A DNA stretch of 64,000 bases from Schauerella aestuarii (GCF_009866805.1 NZ_SIZW01000043.1:558001-622000); one strand, 5' to 3'; shown: positions 1 through 9,524, counted from the stretch's first letter. The notes: generated from the sequence alone by a model not told the origin. Program-made: numbers and translations.

Positions 1-1502
1 AACCGGCAGCGTCGCCGGCCACCCCACAGGCAAGCGGCAAAAAGCCCAATATTCTCGTTCTTATGGGCGACGATATCGGGCTGTGGAACCTGAGCATCTG
101 GAACCGCGGCATGATGGGGTTCAACACGCCCAATATCGACAGCATCGGCCAGCAAGGGGCACTCCTTTCCACCTATTACGGTCAGCAAAGCTGCACCGCC
201 GGGCGGGCCGCCTTCATCACCGGGCAAAGTCCTTTCCGTACCGGATTGACGAAGGTGGGTCTGCCGGGTGCCGCGGTAGGACTGCAAAAAGAAGATCCCA
301 CGATTGCCGATATGTTGAAACCCCTGGGTTACGCCACGGCGCAATTCGGCAAGAATCACCTTGGCGATCGCGACGAGTATCTGCCCACGGCACACGGGTT
401 CGACGAGTTCTTCGGCAACCTCTATCACTTGAACGCGGAGGAGGAGCCGGAGAATCCCGACTATCCCAAGGATCCCGAGTTTCGCAAGAAGTTCGGGCCG
501 CGCGGTGTGATCAAGGCGACGGCAGACGGCAAGATCGAAGACACCGGGCCGCTCAACAAAAAGCGGATGGAGACGGTCGATCTGGAGTTCATCGGCGCGA
601 GCAAGAATTTCATCGAGCGTCAGGTCAAAGCCGACAAGCCCTTCTTCGTGTGGCTCAACACCACCCGCATGCATGTGTTCACACACCTGAGCCCCAATGC
701 GGACGGCAAGACCGGTTTGGGCCTGCAAGCCGACGGGATGACCGAGCATGACGGTCAGATTGGCGAGATGTTGAAATTCCTGCAGGATCAGGGCGTCGCC
801 GACAACACCATCGTGATCTACACCACGGATAACGGCGCCATGAAGAACATGTGGCCCGACGGGGGCGTATCGCCTTTCCGATCCGAGAAGGACACCAACT
901 GGGAAGGGGCGGTTCGCGTACCTGCGCTGGTGCGTTGGCCGGGCGTGATTCAGCCGGGCACCGTGCTGCCGGGTATGTTCTCCGCTGAGGATTGGCTGCC
1001 CACATTGCTCGCGGCCGCGGGTGACGCCGATGTCAAGGCCAAGCTCCTGAAAGGGACGACGGTAGGCGCAAAGTCGTTCAAGGTGCATCTCGATGGGTAC
1101 AACCAGTTGCCGATGCTCAAAGGCGAAGTGACGGAATCGCCGCGCAAGGAGTTCGTCTATTTTGACGACGATGGTGGGCTCGTGGCGTATCGCGATGAAC
1201 GCTTCAAGTACAACTTTGGGGTGCAGTACGCCAAAGGCATGGAGATCTGGCGCAATCCGCTCACGACCTTGCGTGCGCCGATCATCATGGATTTGAAGGC
1301 CGATCCCTTCGAGTATTCGGTGGACGGATCCATCTTGTACGAGAAGTGGTTTGTGGATCGTGCGTTTCTGCTGCTGCCGGCAGTGGAGAAAGTGGGCAAT
1401 TATCTGGCCACTTACAAGGATTTTCCGCCGCGGCAACGTCCCGCTTCATTCTCGATCGATCAGGTTATCGAGAAGCTCAACGCCAGCACAAAGCAGCGGT
1501 AG
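1..1502 (+). CDS. Arylsulfatase, 5' end outside window
   Basis: Type I sulfatase of the alkaline-phosphatase superfamily, hydrolysing sulfate esters. The frame is open from base 3 and already reads KKPNILVLMGDDIG, the usual first strand with paired metal-binding aspartates, so the true start lies upstream; the ATG at 63 is internal. The active-site motif CTAGRAAFITG has its formylglycine cysteine at bases 192-194. It is a C-x-A-x-R form rather than the commoner C-x-P-x-R. Later motifs include the TTDNGA segment near 832 and an RSEKDTNWEGAVR stretch near 880. About 500 residues are visible, the usual size of the family. The substrate cannot be told from sequence. Confidence 0.93.
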   Translation, partial: PAASPATPQASGKKPNILVLMGDDIGLWNLSIWNRGMMGFNTPNIDSIGQQGALLSTYYGQQSCTAGRAAFITGQSPFRTGLTKVGLPGAAVGLQKEDPTIADMLKPLGYATAQFGKNHLGDRDEYLPTAHGFDEFFGNLYHLNAEEEPENPDYPKDPEFRKKFGPRGVIKATADGKIEDTGPLNKKRMETVDLEFIGASKNFIERQVKADKPFFVWLNTTRMHVFTHLSPNADGKTGLGLQADGMTEHDGQIGEMLKFLQDQGVADNTIVIYTTDNGAMKNMWPDGGVSPFRSEKDTNWEGAVRVPALVRWPGVIQPGTVLPGMFSAEDWLPTLLAAAGDADVKAKLLKGTTVGAKSFKVHLDGYNQLPMLKGEVTESPRKEFVYFDDDGGLVAYRDERFKYNFGVQYAKGMEIWRNPLTTLRAPIIMDLKADPFEYSVDGSILYEKWFVDRAFLLLPAVEKVGNYLATYKDFPPRQRPASFSIDQVIEKLNASTKQR

Positions 1503-1678
1503 CGGATGGCAGATACCCCTGAGCATGTGGTTCGACGCGCGCCGATTATCGACCGCGTCGAATCGCAGGCAGGAAAGCCGCATGCTGTCGCGCCTGGGCA
1601 TGCTCCCGTCAGACTGCGACGTGCCCGGGAATTGAATCGCCATGTCGATTTCCACATGGGATCGAACGGAGAAATGCA

Positions 1679-2095
1679 ATGCTGAATTCATACACAACGC
1701 GGCCAGCGTATTCCTGGTCGAGAAGTACGCTCGCGATCATTCTCCTGGTGGGTGTGAACGGTGTCGGTCACGCTCAGATATACGGACAACCTCTCAAGGA
1801 TTCGCTCTTCGGATCGATGACGAAGGAGGAGAATGCGGCGTTTACCAACGCGAGCGCGAAAGCGCTCAACAACGCGAAGGACGGCGCTGTGACGCTATGG
1901 CAAAGTCCCTCGACACGCAAAACAGCAATTTCCGGCCAGGTGTATGCCGATGGCACTGCTGCACCCGTTGCCGGCAACACCTGCCGCAAGCTGCACGCGA
2001 CGTTCATGCAAGGCACCGCGCGCGAGAATTGGTTGTTTTCCATGTGCCGGCAGCCCGATGGAAAGTGGAAAGCCGCTTCGCAAACGAAAGCATAG
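1679..2095 (+). CDS. Surface-antigen-like exported protein (RT0821/17-kDa antigen type)
   Basis: 138 aa. The N-terminus has a hydrophobic segment (STLAIILLVGVNGVGHAQ) that looks like a signal peptide cut after HAQ. The remainder carries the pattern of the C-terminal half of the 17-kDa surface antigen family: ALNNAKDGAVTLWQSP, a single CRK cysteine, and a closing CRQPDGKWK. The glycine-rich membrane-spanning half of longer family members is missing, so this is a short variant. A GGAG sits about 8 bases before the ATG at 1679. It stands alone, 176 bp after the sulfatase gene. The family has no firm biochemical role. Confidence 0.75.
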   Translation: MLNSYTTRPAYSWSRSTLAIILLVGVNGVGHAQIYGQPLKDSLFGSMTKEENAAFTNASAKALNNAKDGAVTLWQSPSTRKTAISGQVYADGTAAPVAGNTCRKLHATFMQGTARENWLFSMCRQPDGKWKAASQTKA

Positions 2096-2173
2096 CGGCG
2101 GGGATCGAACGATGTGCGTTTGCGTATTCATGCCGACGGACGGCGCGCGATCGGGAGGGCATTCCCCAATCGC

Positions 2174-3019
2174 TCAACCCTTGAGCGGCAGTGCCTTGTA
2201 GGCGTCCTGCACAGCGCTTACGCCATACTGCCGCTCGAGCCGGCGCACCACGAAGTGGCCGCGCGCCATATTCTGGAAGTGCGTGATGAAAAGCAGGTTG
2301 ACCGCAGCGCCGCCGACGGCACCCACGACCGGCACCAATTGTGCCGCGAGCTTTTCGGTGTAGGCCACCCCAAGTCGTTCGGCCACTTTCTTGATCAAGG
2401 CCACGAGTGCCGGGGTGGACGAGTCGGTGCCGGCTTTGGTCAGAAAATCGGTGGCGGCCTTGACCTGTTGCGTCATGGCGGCGCGCACCGCGTAGTAGCC
2501 ACTATCGAAAGCATCGTCGTCATCCGATGCGCCACCCAGCGCAAACACCTCCACGCACGCCAGCAGGGTGGCGGCTTCTTTCACCGATTCGCCTTCGCTG
2601 CGTGCGATATCCGCGATCGATCGAAAAATAATGCCGGTGGTAACGGGCACTTCGGCCAGCAGCGCCCAGGCGCCGAAAAACCCGCCCACACCACCGGACA
2701 CCGCGGCGCCGAGCGTATGCAGCTTGGTCGACGGGGTGCCGCCGGGGGTGTCTTTCATCGTGCGCGCTGCACCCGTGGCCACTTTCAGCAGGGCGCTTTC
2801 GATGGCATCGCCGAGCTTGCGATGAACGCCGTCGGGCAGGCGCTTCAAGGCCGCTTCGATCGGCGCGCCAACCACGTTCGTGACTTGCGCGGCAAAACCC
2901 GGATTTTCGAGTAGCGTTTTCGCACGCTGCAGCGCCGTCAGGTCTTGCGTAGAGAGAGTCATGATGACGCCATGGCTGGAAGACGCGCCCGAGGGCTGGG
3001 AGGTCGACATATCGTTCAT
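2174..3019 (-). CDS. EcsC family protein
   Basis: 281 aa from the ATG at 3019 (MNDMSTSQ); an internal ATG at 2962 (MTLSTQD) is also possible because no strong ribosome site separates them. The long glycine/alanine-rich centre (GAAVSGGVGGFFGAWALLAEVPVTTGIIFRSI) and the late GAVGGAAVNLLFITHFQNMARGHF segment fit the EcsC family, named for a Bacillus gene next to an ABC exporter. Here no exporter is adjacent. The protein is probably membrane-associated through the glycine-rich hydrophobic stretches. Function in Gram-negatives is not known. Confidence 0.85.
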   Translation of the reverse strand: MNDMSTSQPSGASSSHGVIMTLSTQDLTALQRAKTLLENPGFAAQVTNVVGAPIEAALKRLPDGVHRKLGDAIESALLKVATGAARTMKDTPGGTPSTKLHTLGAAVSGGVGGFFGAWALLAEVPVTTGIIFRSIADIARSEGESVKEAATLLACVEVFALGGASDDDDAFDSGYYAVRAAMTQQVKAATDFLTKAGTDSSTPALVALIKKVAERLGVAYTEKLAAQLVPVVGAVGGAAVNLLFITHFQNMARGHFVVRRLERQYGVSAVQDAYKALPLKG

Positions 3020-3192
3020 TCTGGGTCGATTGTAGGGGTGAAACAGGTTGAGCGACGTGTGCAATAGCCGTGCCGAGCGCCATGGCGCTATCGCGATCGG
3101 GTCTGCGCCTCGGCACTCTGGGCGCACGATATGATGCGGAAGCGATCCGGTTCGTCGCATCGCGCACCTCGACCACGTCCCAAGGAGCCTGT

Positions 3193-3768
3193 ATGTCGTC
3201 CGCTGTTGGCGCTGCCGCCATTGCGCAGCACGTTATCGCACGCGATCGCATTGCGGCACATCTTCCTGCGTGCGTGGCCGATGCGGCCCCGCTGGACGAT
3301 TTGATTGTGTTTGCCGTGCCCGATGACGCGTCGGACACGGCCGCCTTCAGCGCGCGGTTCGGTTTCGGCCTGGAAGATTGCGCCAATACCATCATCGTCA
3401 AATTCAAGAAGGCAGGGGGCGAGCATCACGCCGCGTTGGTATCGCTCGGGTCGCGGCGCCTGGATGTGAACGGCGCGGTCAAGGCGGCGCTCGGTGCGCA
3501 GCGGTTGTCGTTCGCCAAGCGCGAAGACGCCACCGAGAAAACCGGCATGGCGTTCGGCGGCATCACGGCCTACGGCTTGCCCGCCGATTGGCCGGTGCTG
3601 GTGGATGCCGCCGTGCTCACGCGCGATCAGGTGGTGATGGGCGCCGGCGTGCGGGAGGCGAAGCTGTTGCTCGATCCCCAACTGCTCGCGTCTTTACCCA
3701 ACGTCACGGTGCTGCCATTGACGTTGGACGAGACCGCCGCTACTCCGGCTGTATCCCCGCCTCTTTGA
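3193..3768 (+). CDS. ybaK: YbaK/EbsC-family aminoacyl-tRNA deacylase
   Basis: 191 aa. Members hydrolyse mischarged tRNAs (for example Cys-tRNA-Pro) in trans. Family signs are IIVKFKKAGGEHHAALVSLGSRRLDVN, with the conserved lysine and the segment before the strand, and TGMAFGGITAYGLP, the glycine-rich loop that binds the 3' end. The start at 3193 is preceded by AAGGAG seven bases upstream, so the longer in-frame extension to 3070 is not needed. The end overlaps the convergent Bug gene by 29 bp. Confidence 0.9.
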   Translation: MSSAVGAAAIAQHVIARDRIAAHLPACVADAAPLDDLIVFAVPDDASDTAAFSARFGFGLEDCANTIIVKFKKAGGEHHAALVSLGSRRLDVNGAVKAALGAQRLSFAKREDATEKTGMAFGGITAYGLPADWPVLVDAAVLTRDQVVMGAGVREAKLLLDPQLLASLPNVTVLPLTLDETAATPAVSPPL

Positions 3769-4720
3769 CCACCGCGCCCCATTTTTCGATATCGGCATGT
3801 ACCTGCCGGTCCATGTTGGCCGGGCTGTCGAACGCCACTTCATAGCCCTGTTCCTTCATCTGCGTGGCCATGGCGGGTTTGGCCACGGCGCGCCCCAGCG
3901 CGGCGTTGAGCTGCGCGACGATCGCATCGGGCGTGCGGCGCGGTGCCATGATGCCGTACCAGATACGCACTTCGTAGCCGGGCACGATCTCGCCCACGGC
4001 AGGCATATCGGGGAAGCTGGCGACGCGCTTGGAGTCGGCCACCGCCAATGCGCGCAGCTTGTTGCTTACCATGAACGGCTGCCCCGAATTGATCGCGGCC
4101 GATACCAGACCGATATGGCCTGCCATGCCGTCGCTCAACGATTGACTCGATCCTTTGTACGGCACGTGGGTCATTTTCACGCCGGTCATGTGCGTCATCA
4201 ATTCGACTGCCAGATGCTGCGGCGTGCCTACGCCCGGCGTGCCGTAGCTGATCGCGTTGGGATGGCCCTTCGCATAGGTAATCATGTCGTTGAATGACGC
4301 ATAGGGCGAGGCGGGGCTCGTGAGCAAGACGATCGGTGAATTGGCAATCACGCCCACGCCTCGAATATCGCGCTCCAGCTCGAAAGGCTGATTCTTGTAA
4401 AGACTGGGGTTGATGGTGACGGTGTTGGCGGCCAGGAGCAACGTGTACCCATCGGGTGTCGCGCGTGCCACCGCTTCGGTCGCGATATTGCCGCCTGCGC
4501 CCGGACGGTTTTCGACGATCACCGGTACGTTGAGTTCTTCGGCGAGATGCTGGGCAGCGATGCGCGCGATCAGATCGGTGCCGCCGCCTGCGGCATAGCC
4601 CACGATCAAGCGCACCGCGTGATCGGGAAAGCGCTGCGCATAGGCGGGGGAGAGGGCGCCGGCGGCGGCTATAGCCGCCGTGATCATCACAGCGGCGAGG
4701 GTGCGGGACAGTGCATGCAT
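3740..4720 (-). CDS. Bug/TctC-family periplasmic solute-binding protein
   Basis: 326 aa with a signal peptide ending SPAYAQ. It has the Bug-family layout: FPDHAVRLIVGYAAGGGTD near residue 31, VIVENRPGAGGNIATEAVARATPDGYTLL, and HVPYKGSSQSLSDGMAGHIGL. These proteins bind small carboxylates or amides between two lobes. It is the last gene of the minus-strand CoA operon, 15 bp after the upstream crotonase gene, so it probably captures that pathway's substrate or a related acid. The operon has a second Bug protein, and neither has companion TctA/TctB membrane subunits in the window. Confidence 0.95.
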   Translation of the reverse strand: MHALSRTLAAVMITAAIAAAGALSPAYAQRFPDHAVRLIVGYAAGGGTDLIARIAAQHLAEELNVPVIVENRPGAGGNIATEAVARATPDGYTLLLAANTVTINPSLYKNQPFELERDIRGVGVIANSPIVLLTSPASPYASFNDMITYAKGHPNAISYGTPGVGTPQHLAVELMTHMTGVKMTHVPYKGSSQSLSDGMAGHIGLVSAAINSGQPFMVSNKLRALAVADSKRVASFPDMPAVGEIVPGYEVRIWYGIMAPRRTPDAIVAQLNAALGRAVAKPAMATQMKEQGYEVAFDSPANMDRQVHADIEKWGAVVKEAGIQPE

Positions 4721-4735
4721 GGCGATCTCCCAGCC

Positions 4736-5533
4736 TCAGCGGCCAGAGAACTGCGGTTTACGCTTCTCAAGGAAGGCGCGTGCGCCTTCCGCATGGTCTT
4801 CACTCAACAAGGCGACGGACTGCGCCCAGGACTCGGCGTCCAGAAACGTTTCGAGAGCGGGGGTGTCAACGTGCTTGAACATCCGCTTGCCCAATGCGAA
4901 CGCCAACGTGGGGCCGGCGGCGAGCGTGTGCGCGTGGGCGAGGGCGGTGTCAAACAGCGCCTCGGCGGCAACCACCTGCTCGACGAGTCCGAGCGCAAGC
5001 GCTTCCTCGGCCGGTACCTTGCGTCCCGACAGCACCAGCGCCTTCGCCCGCAGCACGCCCAGATTCTGCGCCAGAAAAAACACGCCGCCGCCATCCGGGG
5101 TGAGGCCCACGTTCTTGAACACCTGTGCGAAGTAGGCGTCGTCAGCGGCAATGATCGTGTCGCAAGCCAACGCCATGCTCCAGCCGATACCCACCACCGG
5201 CCCTTGCACGGCGGCAATCACGGGCTTATCGATGCGCGCGAGATTGATGATCATGCGATGCGCGCGCTTGAGCCGATCCTGCGCCGAATCCACGGTGAAC
5301 GCACCCATCGAGGTCACGTCGCCGCTGGCACAGAATGCACGGCCCGCGGCGCACAGCAACACGGCGCGCACCTCGGGGTCGCGGCTAAGCGACTCGAATA
5401 CCGAGCCCATCTTTTCCTTCATGGGCTCGGCCAGGGCATTCAGCCGATCGGGCCGGTTCAGGCGCACGATGGCCACGCCGCCATCGCGCTCGACGGTGAC
5501 GCGTTCGTCGAGCATGGGATCCGGCGGATCCAT
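4736..5533 (-). CDS. Enoyl-CoA hydratase/isomerase (crotonase)
   Basis: 265 aa from the ATG at 5533, which has GAGGA seven bases upstream. An alternative ATG at 5557 overlaps the stop of the preceding Bug gene (ATGA) and would add eight residues. Oxyanion-hole segments are FCASGDVTSMG and GPVVGIGWSMALACD. The GLTPDGGG segment has aspartate where hydratases usually have the second glutamate, as in PaaG-type isomerases, so isomerisation of a double bond is as likely as hydration. It sits in the CoA catabolic operon. Confidence 0.9.
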   Translation of the reverse strand: MDPPDPMLDERVTVERDGGVAIVRLNRPDRLNALAEPMKEKMGSVFESLSRDPEVRAVLLCAAGRAFCASGDVTSMGAFTVDSAQDRLKRAHRMIINLARIDKPVIAAVQGPVVGIGWSMALACDTIIAADDAYFAQVFKNVGLTPDGGGVFFLAQNLGVLRAKALVLSGRKVPAEEALALGLVEQVVAAEALFDTALAHAHTLAAGPTLAFALGKRMFKHVDTPALETFLDAESWAQSVALLSEDHAEGARAFLEKRKPQFSGR

Positions 5534-5553
5534 GGGAAGGTCCTCGTGCGGCG

Positions 5554-6522
5554 TCATTGCGGTTCGATCCCGGCTTGCTTCACCTTGTCGCCCCATACAC
5601 CCAACTGCCGCTGCACATAAGGGCCGAACTCGCTGGCCTTGAAGGGCGTCGGCTCGGCGCCCATCTGCGTGAGCTTATCCTGCACTTCCTTGGAGGACAC
5701 GATCTTGTAGAGCTCGGTGCTCAATCGATCCGACACGGCTGGCGGCATCTTGGCGGGACCGAAGATGCCGACCCATGCCGCCAGGTCAAACCCAGGCTGA
5801 CCGAGTGCTTCGGAGATCGAGGGCAGCTTCGGCGCGAGTGCACTGCGCTTTTCGGTGGACACGGCGAGCGCCTTCAGGCTGCCGGCTTCGATCTGCCCCG
5901 CGGCCGACGCCAGATCCACAAACATGAACGATGCCCGTCCGCCGATCACGTCCGTCATCGCCTGCGGCGTGCTCTTGTAGGGAATGGCATCGGCCCCCAG
6001 GTTGCTGATCTTGTTGAACGAGGCTGCGGCGATCTGGCCGGTGCTGTTGCCATACGCGTAGTTCATCGTGTCGCGATGCGTTTTGGCGTAAGAGACGAGT
6101 CCTTTCACGTCGTCCACCCCCAGCTTCGAACTCACCACCAGCACGAACGGGAAGTTGCACACCTGCACGAGCGGGGTGAAATCCTTGATGGGGTCGTAGC
6201 GCAACGTGGTGAAGAGATAAGGGTTGGACGAGTGCGTGGTGTTGGTGGCCAGCATCAGCGTATAACCGTCGGGGTCGGCGCGTGACACGAAATCGCTGGC
6301 CACCTGGCCCGAGGCGCCGGGTTTGTTTTCGACGATCACGGGCTGGCCCAGCGCCGCACCCAGTCGTTCGCCCAGCATGCGGGCCACGATATCGCTGGCG
6401 CTGCCGGCGCCGAACGCCGTCACCATGCGAATGGGTTTATTGGGATAGGTGTCCGCCGCGTGGGCCGTGGCAGCAACGGCCAGGCACGCGGCAATGCAGA
6501 ACGGTTTGAAAGGGAATCGCAT
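5554..6522 (-). CDS. Bug/TctC-family periplasmic solute-binding protein
   Basis: 322 aa from the ATG at 6522, which has AGGAGACA upstream and opens a clear signal peptide (MRFPFKPFCIAACLAVAATAHA). The longer reading frame to 6903 lies over the lyase gene and is spurious. Bug motifs: YPNKPIRMVTAFGAGSASD, VIVENKPGASGQVASDFVSRADPDGYTL, and AIPYKSTPQAMTDVIGGRASFMF. It is the second binding protein of the operon and differs clearly from the one at 3740, which suggests two substrates or two affinities rather than a recent duplication. Confidence 0.95.
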   Translation of the reverse strand: MRFPFKPFCIAACLAVAATAHAADTYPNKPIRMVTAFGAGSASDIVARMLGERLGAALGQPVIVENKPGASGQVASDFVSRADPDGYTLMLATNTTHSSNPYLFTTLRYDPIKDFTPLVQVCNFPFVLVVSSKLGVDDVKGLVSYAKTHRDTMNYAYGNSTGQIAAASFNKISNLGADAIPYKSTPQAMTDVIGGRASFMFVDLASAAGQIEAGSLKALAVSTEKRSALAPKLPSISEALGQPGFDLAAWVGIFGPAKMPPAVSDRLSTELYKIVSSKEVQDKLTQMGAEPTPFKASEFGPYVQRQLGVWGDKVKQAGIEPQ

Positions 6523-6575
6523 GGTTTGTCTCCTGGGTAGACGCCGGACTCTGATGGCCGATCGTCCTGACAGCG

Positions 6576-7451
6576 TCAGGCGGCGGCGGGTGCCGACGCC
6601 AGGGTGCGTTGCGCTTGCTTTAAATGCGGCCGGTCGAGCATCTCGCCATCGAGCTGCAGCGTGCCGACGCCGGGTGAGTCCGCAAACGCCTGCACGATGC
6701 GTTGGGCGCGGGCGAGCTCGGCATCGGTAGGCGTGAACGCCTCGTTGATTGGGCCCACCTGATCGGGATGGATGGCGATCTTGCCGGTGAAGCCCGCGCG
6801 GCGTGCCAGTTTGGCGTCGCGCATCAGCCCTTCGGCATCCCGGAAGTTGCCCCAGATGGTGTCGATGGGTGCCACACCTGCGGCGTGCGCGCCCAGCAGG
6901 CACAACGAGCGGGCGAGCTTGTAGGTGAAGTCGTATTCGCCATCGTCGAGCCGATTGCTGATGGCGCCGACCGCAGCCGCCAGGTCTTCCGCGCCCCAGG
7001 TCAGCCCGCGCAAGCGCTCGGACTTGGCGAAGTACGTGCCCAGACCAAACAGCGCCTGCGCCGTTTCGGTGGCGACCGGCAGGATGCCGATCGTGCCTGC
7101 TGCGACACCATCGCGGGCTTCCAGCGCGCTGAGGTAATTGTCCAGCAACGCAATGTCGGCACCGCCTGCCACCTTGGGCAGCAGTATGCCGTCGGGTTTG
7201 CCGCGCACGACAGCCGCGAGGTCATCGAGCGCCAGGCCGGAATCCAGGGGGTTGATGCGCACCCACAGTTGCGCGCGGCGCGCGGTGTGCGCCGTCAGAT
7301 AGTCGCGCACCATATCGCGCGCGATGGGCAGGCGGCTGATGTCGACCGAGTCTTCGAGGTCGAGGATGAGCACATCGGCGCCGACACTCTCAGCCTTGGC
7401 TTGCTTGCGCTCGCTATCGCCGGGAACGAAGAGGAGGGATCGGAAAGGCAT
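6576..7451 (-). CDS. CitE/HpcH-family CoA-ester lyase
   Basis: 291 aa. The family cleaves beta-hydroxyacyl-CoA esters such as malyl-CoA or citramalyl-CoA in a Mg-dependent retro-aldol or Claisen reaction. The N-terminus RSLLFVPGDSERKQAKAES and LILDLEDSV are diagnostic; ETAQAL and WGAEDLAAAVGA carry the acidic metal ligands. The start at 7451 has AAGGAAC upstream. With a family III CoA-transferase, hydratases and a dehydrogenase in the same operon, citramalyl-CoA-like or malyl-CoA-like substrates are plausible. The exact substrate is inference. Confidence 0.92.
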   Translation of the reverse strand: MPFRSLLFVPGDSERKQAKAESVGADVLILDLEDSVDISRLPIARDMVRDYLTAHTARRAQLWVRINPLDSGLALDDLAAVVRGKPDGILLPKVAGGADIALLDNYLSALEARDGVAAGTIGILPVATETAQALFGLGTYFAKSERLRGLTWGAEDLAAAVGAISNRLDDGEYDFTYKLARSLCLLGAHAAGVAPIDTIWGNFRDAEGLMRDAKLARRAGFTGKIAIHPDQVGPINEAFTPTDAELARAQRIVQAFADSPGVGTLQLDGEMLDRPHLKQAQRTLASAPAAA

Positions 7452-7521
7452 GACAGGTTCCTTTGATTTTTGGCCGCCGGCATCGGGGGCAATGCCGGCC
7501 GTACAGGAAATGGCGATCGGT

Positions 7522-8295
7522 TTAGCGTCCGTGAAACACCGGCGGACGCTTTTCGGCAAATGCGTCGCGGCCCTCGGTCAGGTCTTCGGAGTTCTGCAGA
7601 ATGCGCAAGAACAGTTGTTCCATGCGCAAGCCCGTGGCGAGGTCGGCGTCGCGGCTGCGTAAGGCGAGTTCCTTGGCCGCCTGCACGGCGAGCGGCGCAT
7701 TGGCGGCCAGCCGGGTGGCGTAATCCATAGCGGTGGGCAGCAGATCGGCCGGCTCGACGATGCGATTCACGAGGCCCCACCGCTCGGCGCGCGTGGCATC
7801 GATGGCGTCGCCCAACAACAGCATTTCCATCGCAATCGGATGCGGGAGCTGCTGCGCGATGCGCTGCGTGCCGCCGTTGGCTGGAAACGCGCCGCGCTTG
7901 ACCTCGCTCAAGCCGAAGGTGGCGGTGGGCACGCACACGCGCAGATCGGTGGCCAGAAGCAAGGTCATGCCACCGCCCAGACAGTAGCCGTTGATCGCTG
8001 CCACGACAGGCTTCCATACTTCCAGTCCGCGGTTCAGCAATTGCGATTGCTGCGTGTGCATGAGCGCGTTGAGCGGCGGCGCATCGCCGAGAAACGCCTT
8101 GATGTCGGCGCCGGCGCAAAAGGATTGATCGCCGGCACCGGTGACGACCGCCACGCGGATGGCGTCGTTGTCTCGCACTTCGCACCAAGCGGCCGAGAGC
8201 GCGTCGTAGTGCGCCTGATCGAGGGCGTTGCGTTTTTCGGGGCGGTTGATGGTGATGGTGGCAATGCCACCGGCAACTGAAAGATCGATGGACAC
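7522..8295 (-). CDS. Enoyl-CoA hydratase/isomerase (crotonase)
   Basis: 257 aa using a GTG start at 8295 with AAAGGAG eight bases upstream; no ATG fits the N-terminus (SIDLSVAGGIATITINRPEK). Oxyanion segments are FCAGADIKAFLG and GYCLGGGMTLLLATD. FGLSEVKRGAFPANGG keeps the first catalytic glutamate but has asparagine rather than glycine or glutamate in the second-site loop. It is the second crotonase of the operon, between the CoA-transferase and the lyase, and is unlike the one at 4736. Confidence 0.9.
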   Translation of the reverse strand: MSIDLSVAGGIATITINRPEKRNALDQAHYDALSAAWCEVRDNDAIRVAVVTGAGDQSFCAGADIKAFLGDAPPLNALMHTQQSQLLNRGLEVWKPVVAAINGYCLGGGMTLLLATDLRVCVPTATFGLSEVKRGAFPANGGTQRIAQQLPHPIAMEMLLLGDAIDATRAERWGLVNRIVEPADLLPTAMDYATRLAANAPLAVQAAKELALRSRDADLATGLRMEQLFLRILQNSEDLTEGRDAFAEKRPPVFHGR

Positions 8296-8324
8296 GACGA
8301 TGCTCCTTTGAGCAGGTGGGCGCG

Positions 8325-9524
8325 CTAAACGGTGGCAGGGCGGCTGAACAACGCGCCGCTCGCAAGATGAGCCGCGATCTGGTCTTCGTCGTAGCCCAGG
8401 TCGCCGAGAATCGATCGCGTGTGCTCGCCGAGCAGCGGGGGGGCCCGCGAGGGTTGGGGGCGTTGGCCGTCGAATCGCAAGGGCTGCGCAATCACGTTGA
8501 GGTCGCGATGGCCCGAGACGTCGAAGTGATGCACCATGCCACTGGCCTGGGTATGCGGGTGGTCGAGCACTTCGCCGATGCCGTGAATGGGCGCGCACGG
8601 GATGCCGGCTTTGGAGAAGCGCGCGAGCCAATCGGCGCAGGAGTGGGGCGCCAGCCGCGCGCCCACTTCCGCCAGCACTTCGCTGCGATGCGCGACACGG
8701 TCGGCGTTGGTGGTGAAGCGCGGATCCTGCGCCAACTCGGGTGCGTTGACCTCGCGGCAGAAAGCCTGCCAAAGGGTGTCGTTCGCCACACCCAGCAGCA
8801 TCGGCTTATCGCTGGTGTCGAACACCTGATAGGGGCAGAGCGACTCGTGCGCCGAGCCCCAGCGGCGCGGCTCGGTGTGGCGCTCCCAGTAGCTTTGCAT
8901 CACGTACGCCATGAATGCGAGCGACGTGTCGAACAGGCAGGCGTCGATATGCGTGCCCACACCCGTCTGCATGCGCTTGATGACGGCGGCGAGGATGCCG
9001 ATCGACGCGTGCATGCCGGTGGCCTGGTCGATCGGCGAAATCGGGCTGCGCGCGGCCGGGCCGGCATCATCCCCGGTGATGGACATCATGCCGCTGAACG
9101 CCTGCAGAATGACGTCGTAGCCCTTGCCGCGGTTCAGCGGACCTTCCGTGCCGAAGCCCGTGATCGTGCAATACACGAGGCTGGGATATTGCGCGTGCAG
9201 CGTGGCGTAATCCATGCCGAGCCGCTGGGTGACGCCCGGGCCGAAGCTCTCCACGAGAATATCCGCCGAGGCGATCAAGCGTTGTGCAACCTCTTTGCCG
9301 CCGGGCGTTTTCAGATCGATCGCGATACTTTGCTTGTTGCGGTTCGCGCTCAGAAACACCGTGCCGTCGCCATCGCGAAAGGGCGGCCAGCGGCGCGTGT
9401 CGTCGCCGTTGAGCGCCTCGACCTTGATGACTTCGGCGCCCATGTCGCCCAGATACTGCGTGCACAGCGGGCCGGCCAACACCTTCGAGAAGTCGACCAC
9501 CCGCAAGCCTTTCAATGCATCCAT
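8325..9524 (-). CDS. Family III CoA-transferase (CaiB/BaiF)
   Basis: 399 aa, the normal size. It transfers CoA from a donor thioester to a carboxylic acid and so probably does the activation step of this operon. The N-terminus LKGLRVVDFSKVLAGPLCTQYLGDMGAEVIKVE is diagnostic. The catalytic aspartate lies in ISPIDQATGMHASIG (D166). The NRNKQSIAIDLKTPGG segment is also conserved. It lies 20 bp downstream of the BKACE gene on the same strand. Confidence 0.95.
   Translation of the reverse strand: MDALKGLRVVDFSKVLAGPLCTQYLGDMGAEVIKVEALNGDDTRRWPPFRDGDGTVFLSANRNKQSIAIDLKTPGGKEVAQRLIASADILVESFGPGVTQRLGMDYATLHAQYPSLVYCTITGFGTEGPLNRGKGYDVILQAFSGMMSITGDDAGPAARSPISPIDQATGMHASIGILAAVIKRMQTGVGTHIDACLFDTSLAFMAYVMQSYWERHTEPRRWGSAHESLCPYQVFDTSDKPMLLGVANDTLWQAFCREVNAPELAQDPRFTTNADRVAHRSEVLAEVGARLAPHSCADWLARFSKAGIPCAPIHGIGEVLDHPHTQASGMVHHFDVSGHRDLNVIAQPLRFDGQRPQPSRAPPLLGEHTRSILGDLGYDEDQIAAHLASGALFSRPATV

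Noticed and set aside
5554-6903. 449-residue version of the second Bug protein
   Set aside because: The extra N-terminal part is antisense-like sequence over the lyase gene; the signal peptide and ribosome site fix the start at 6522.
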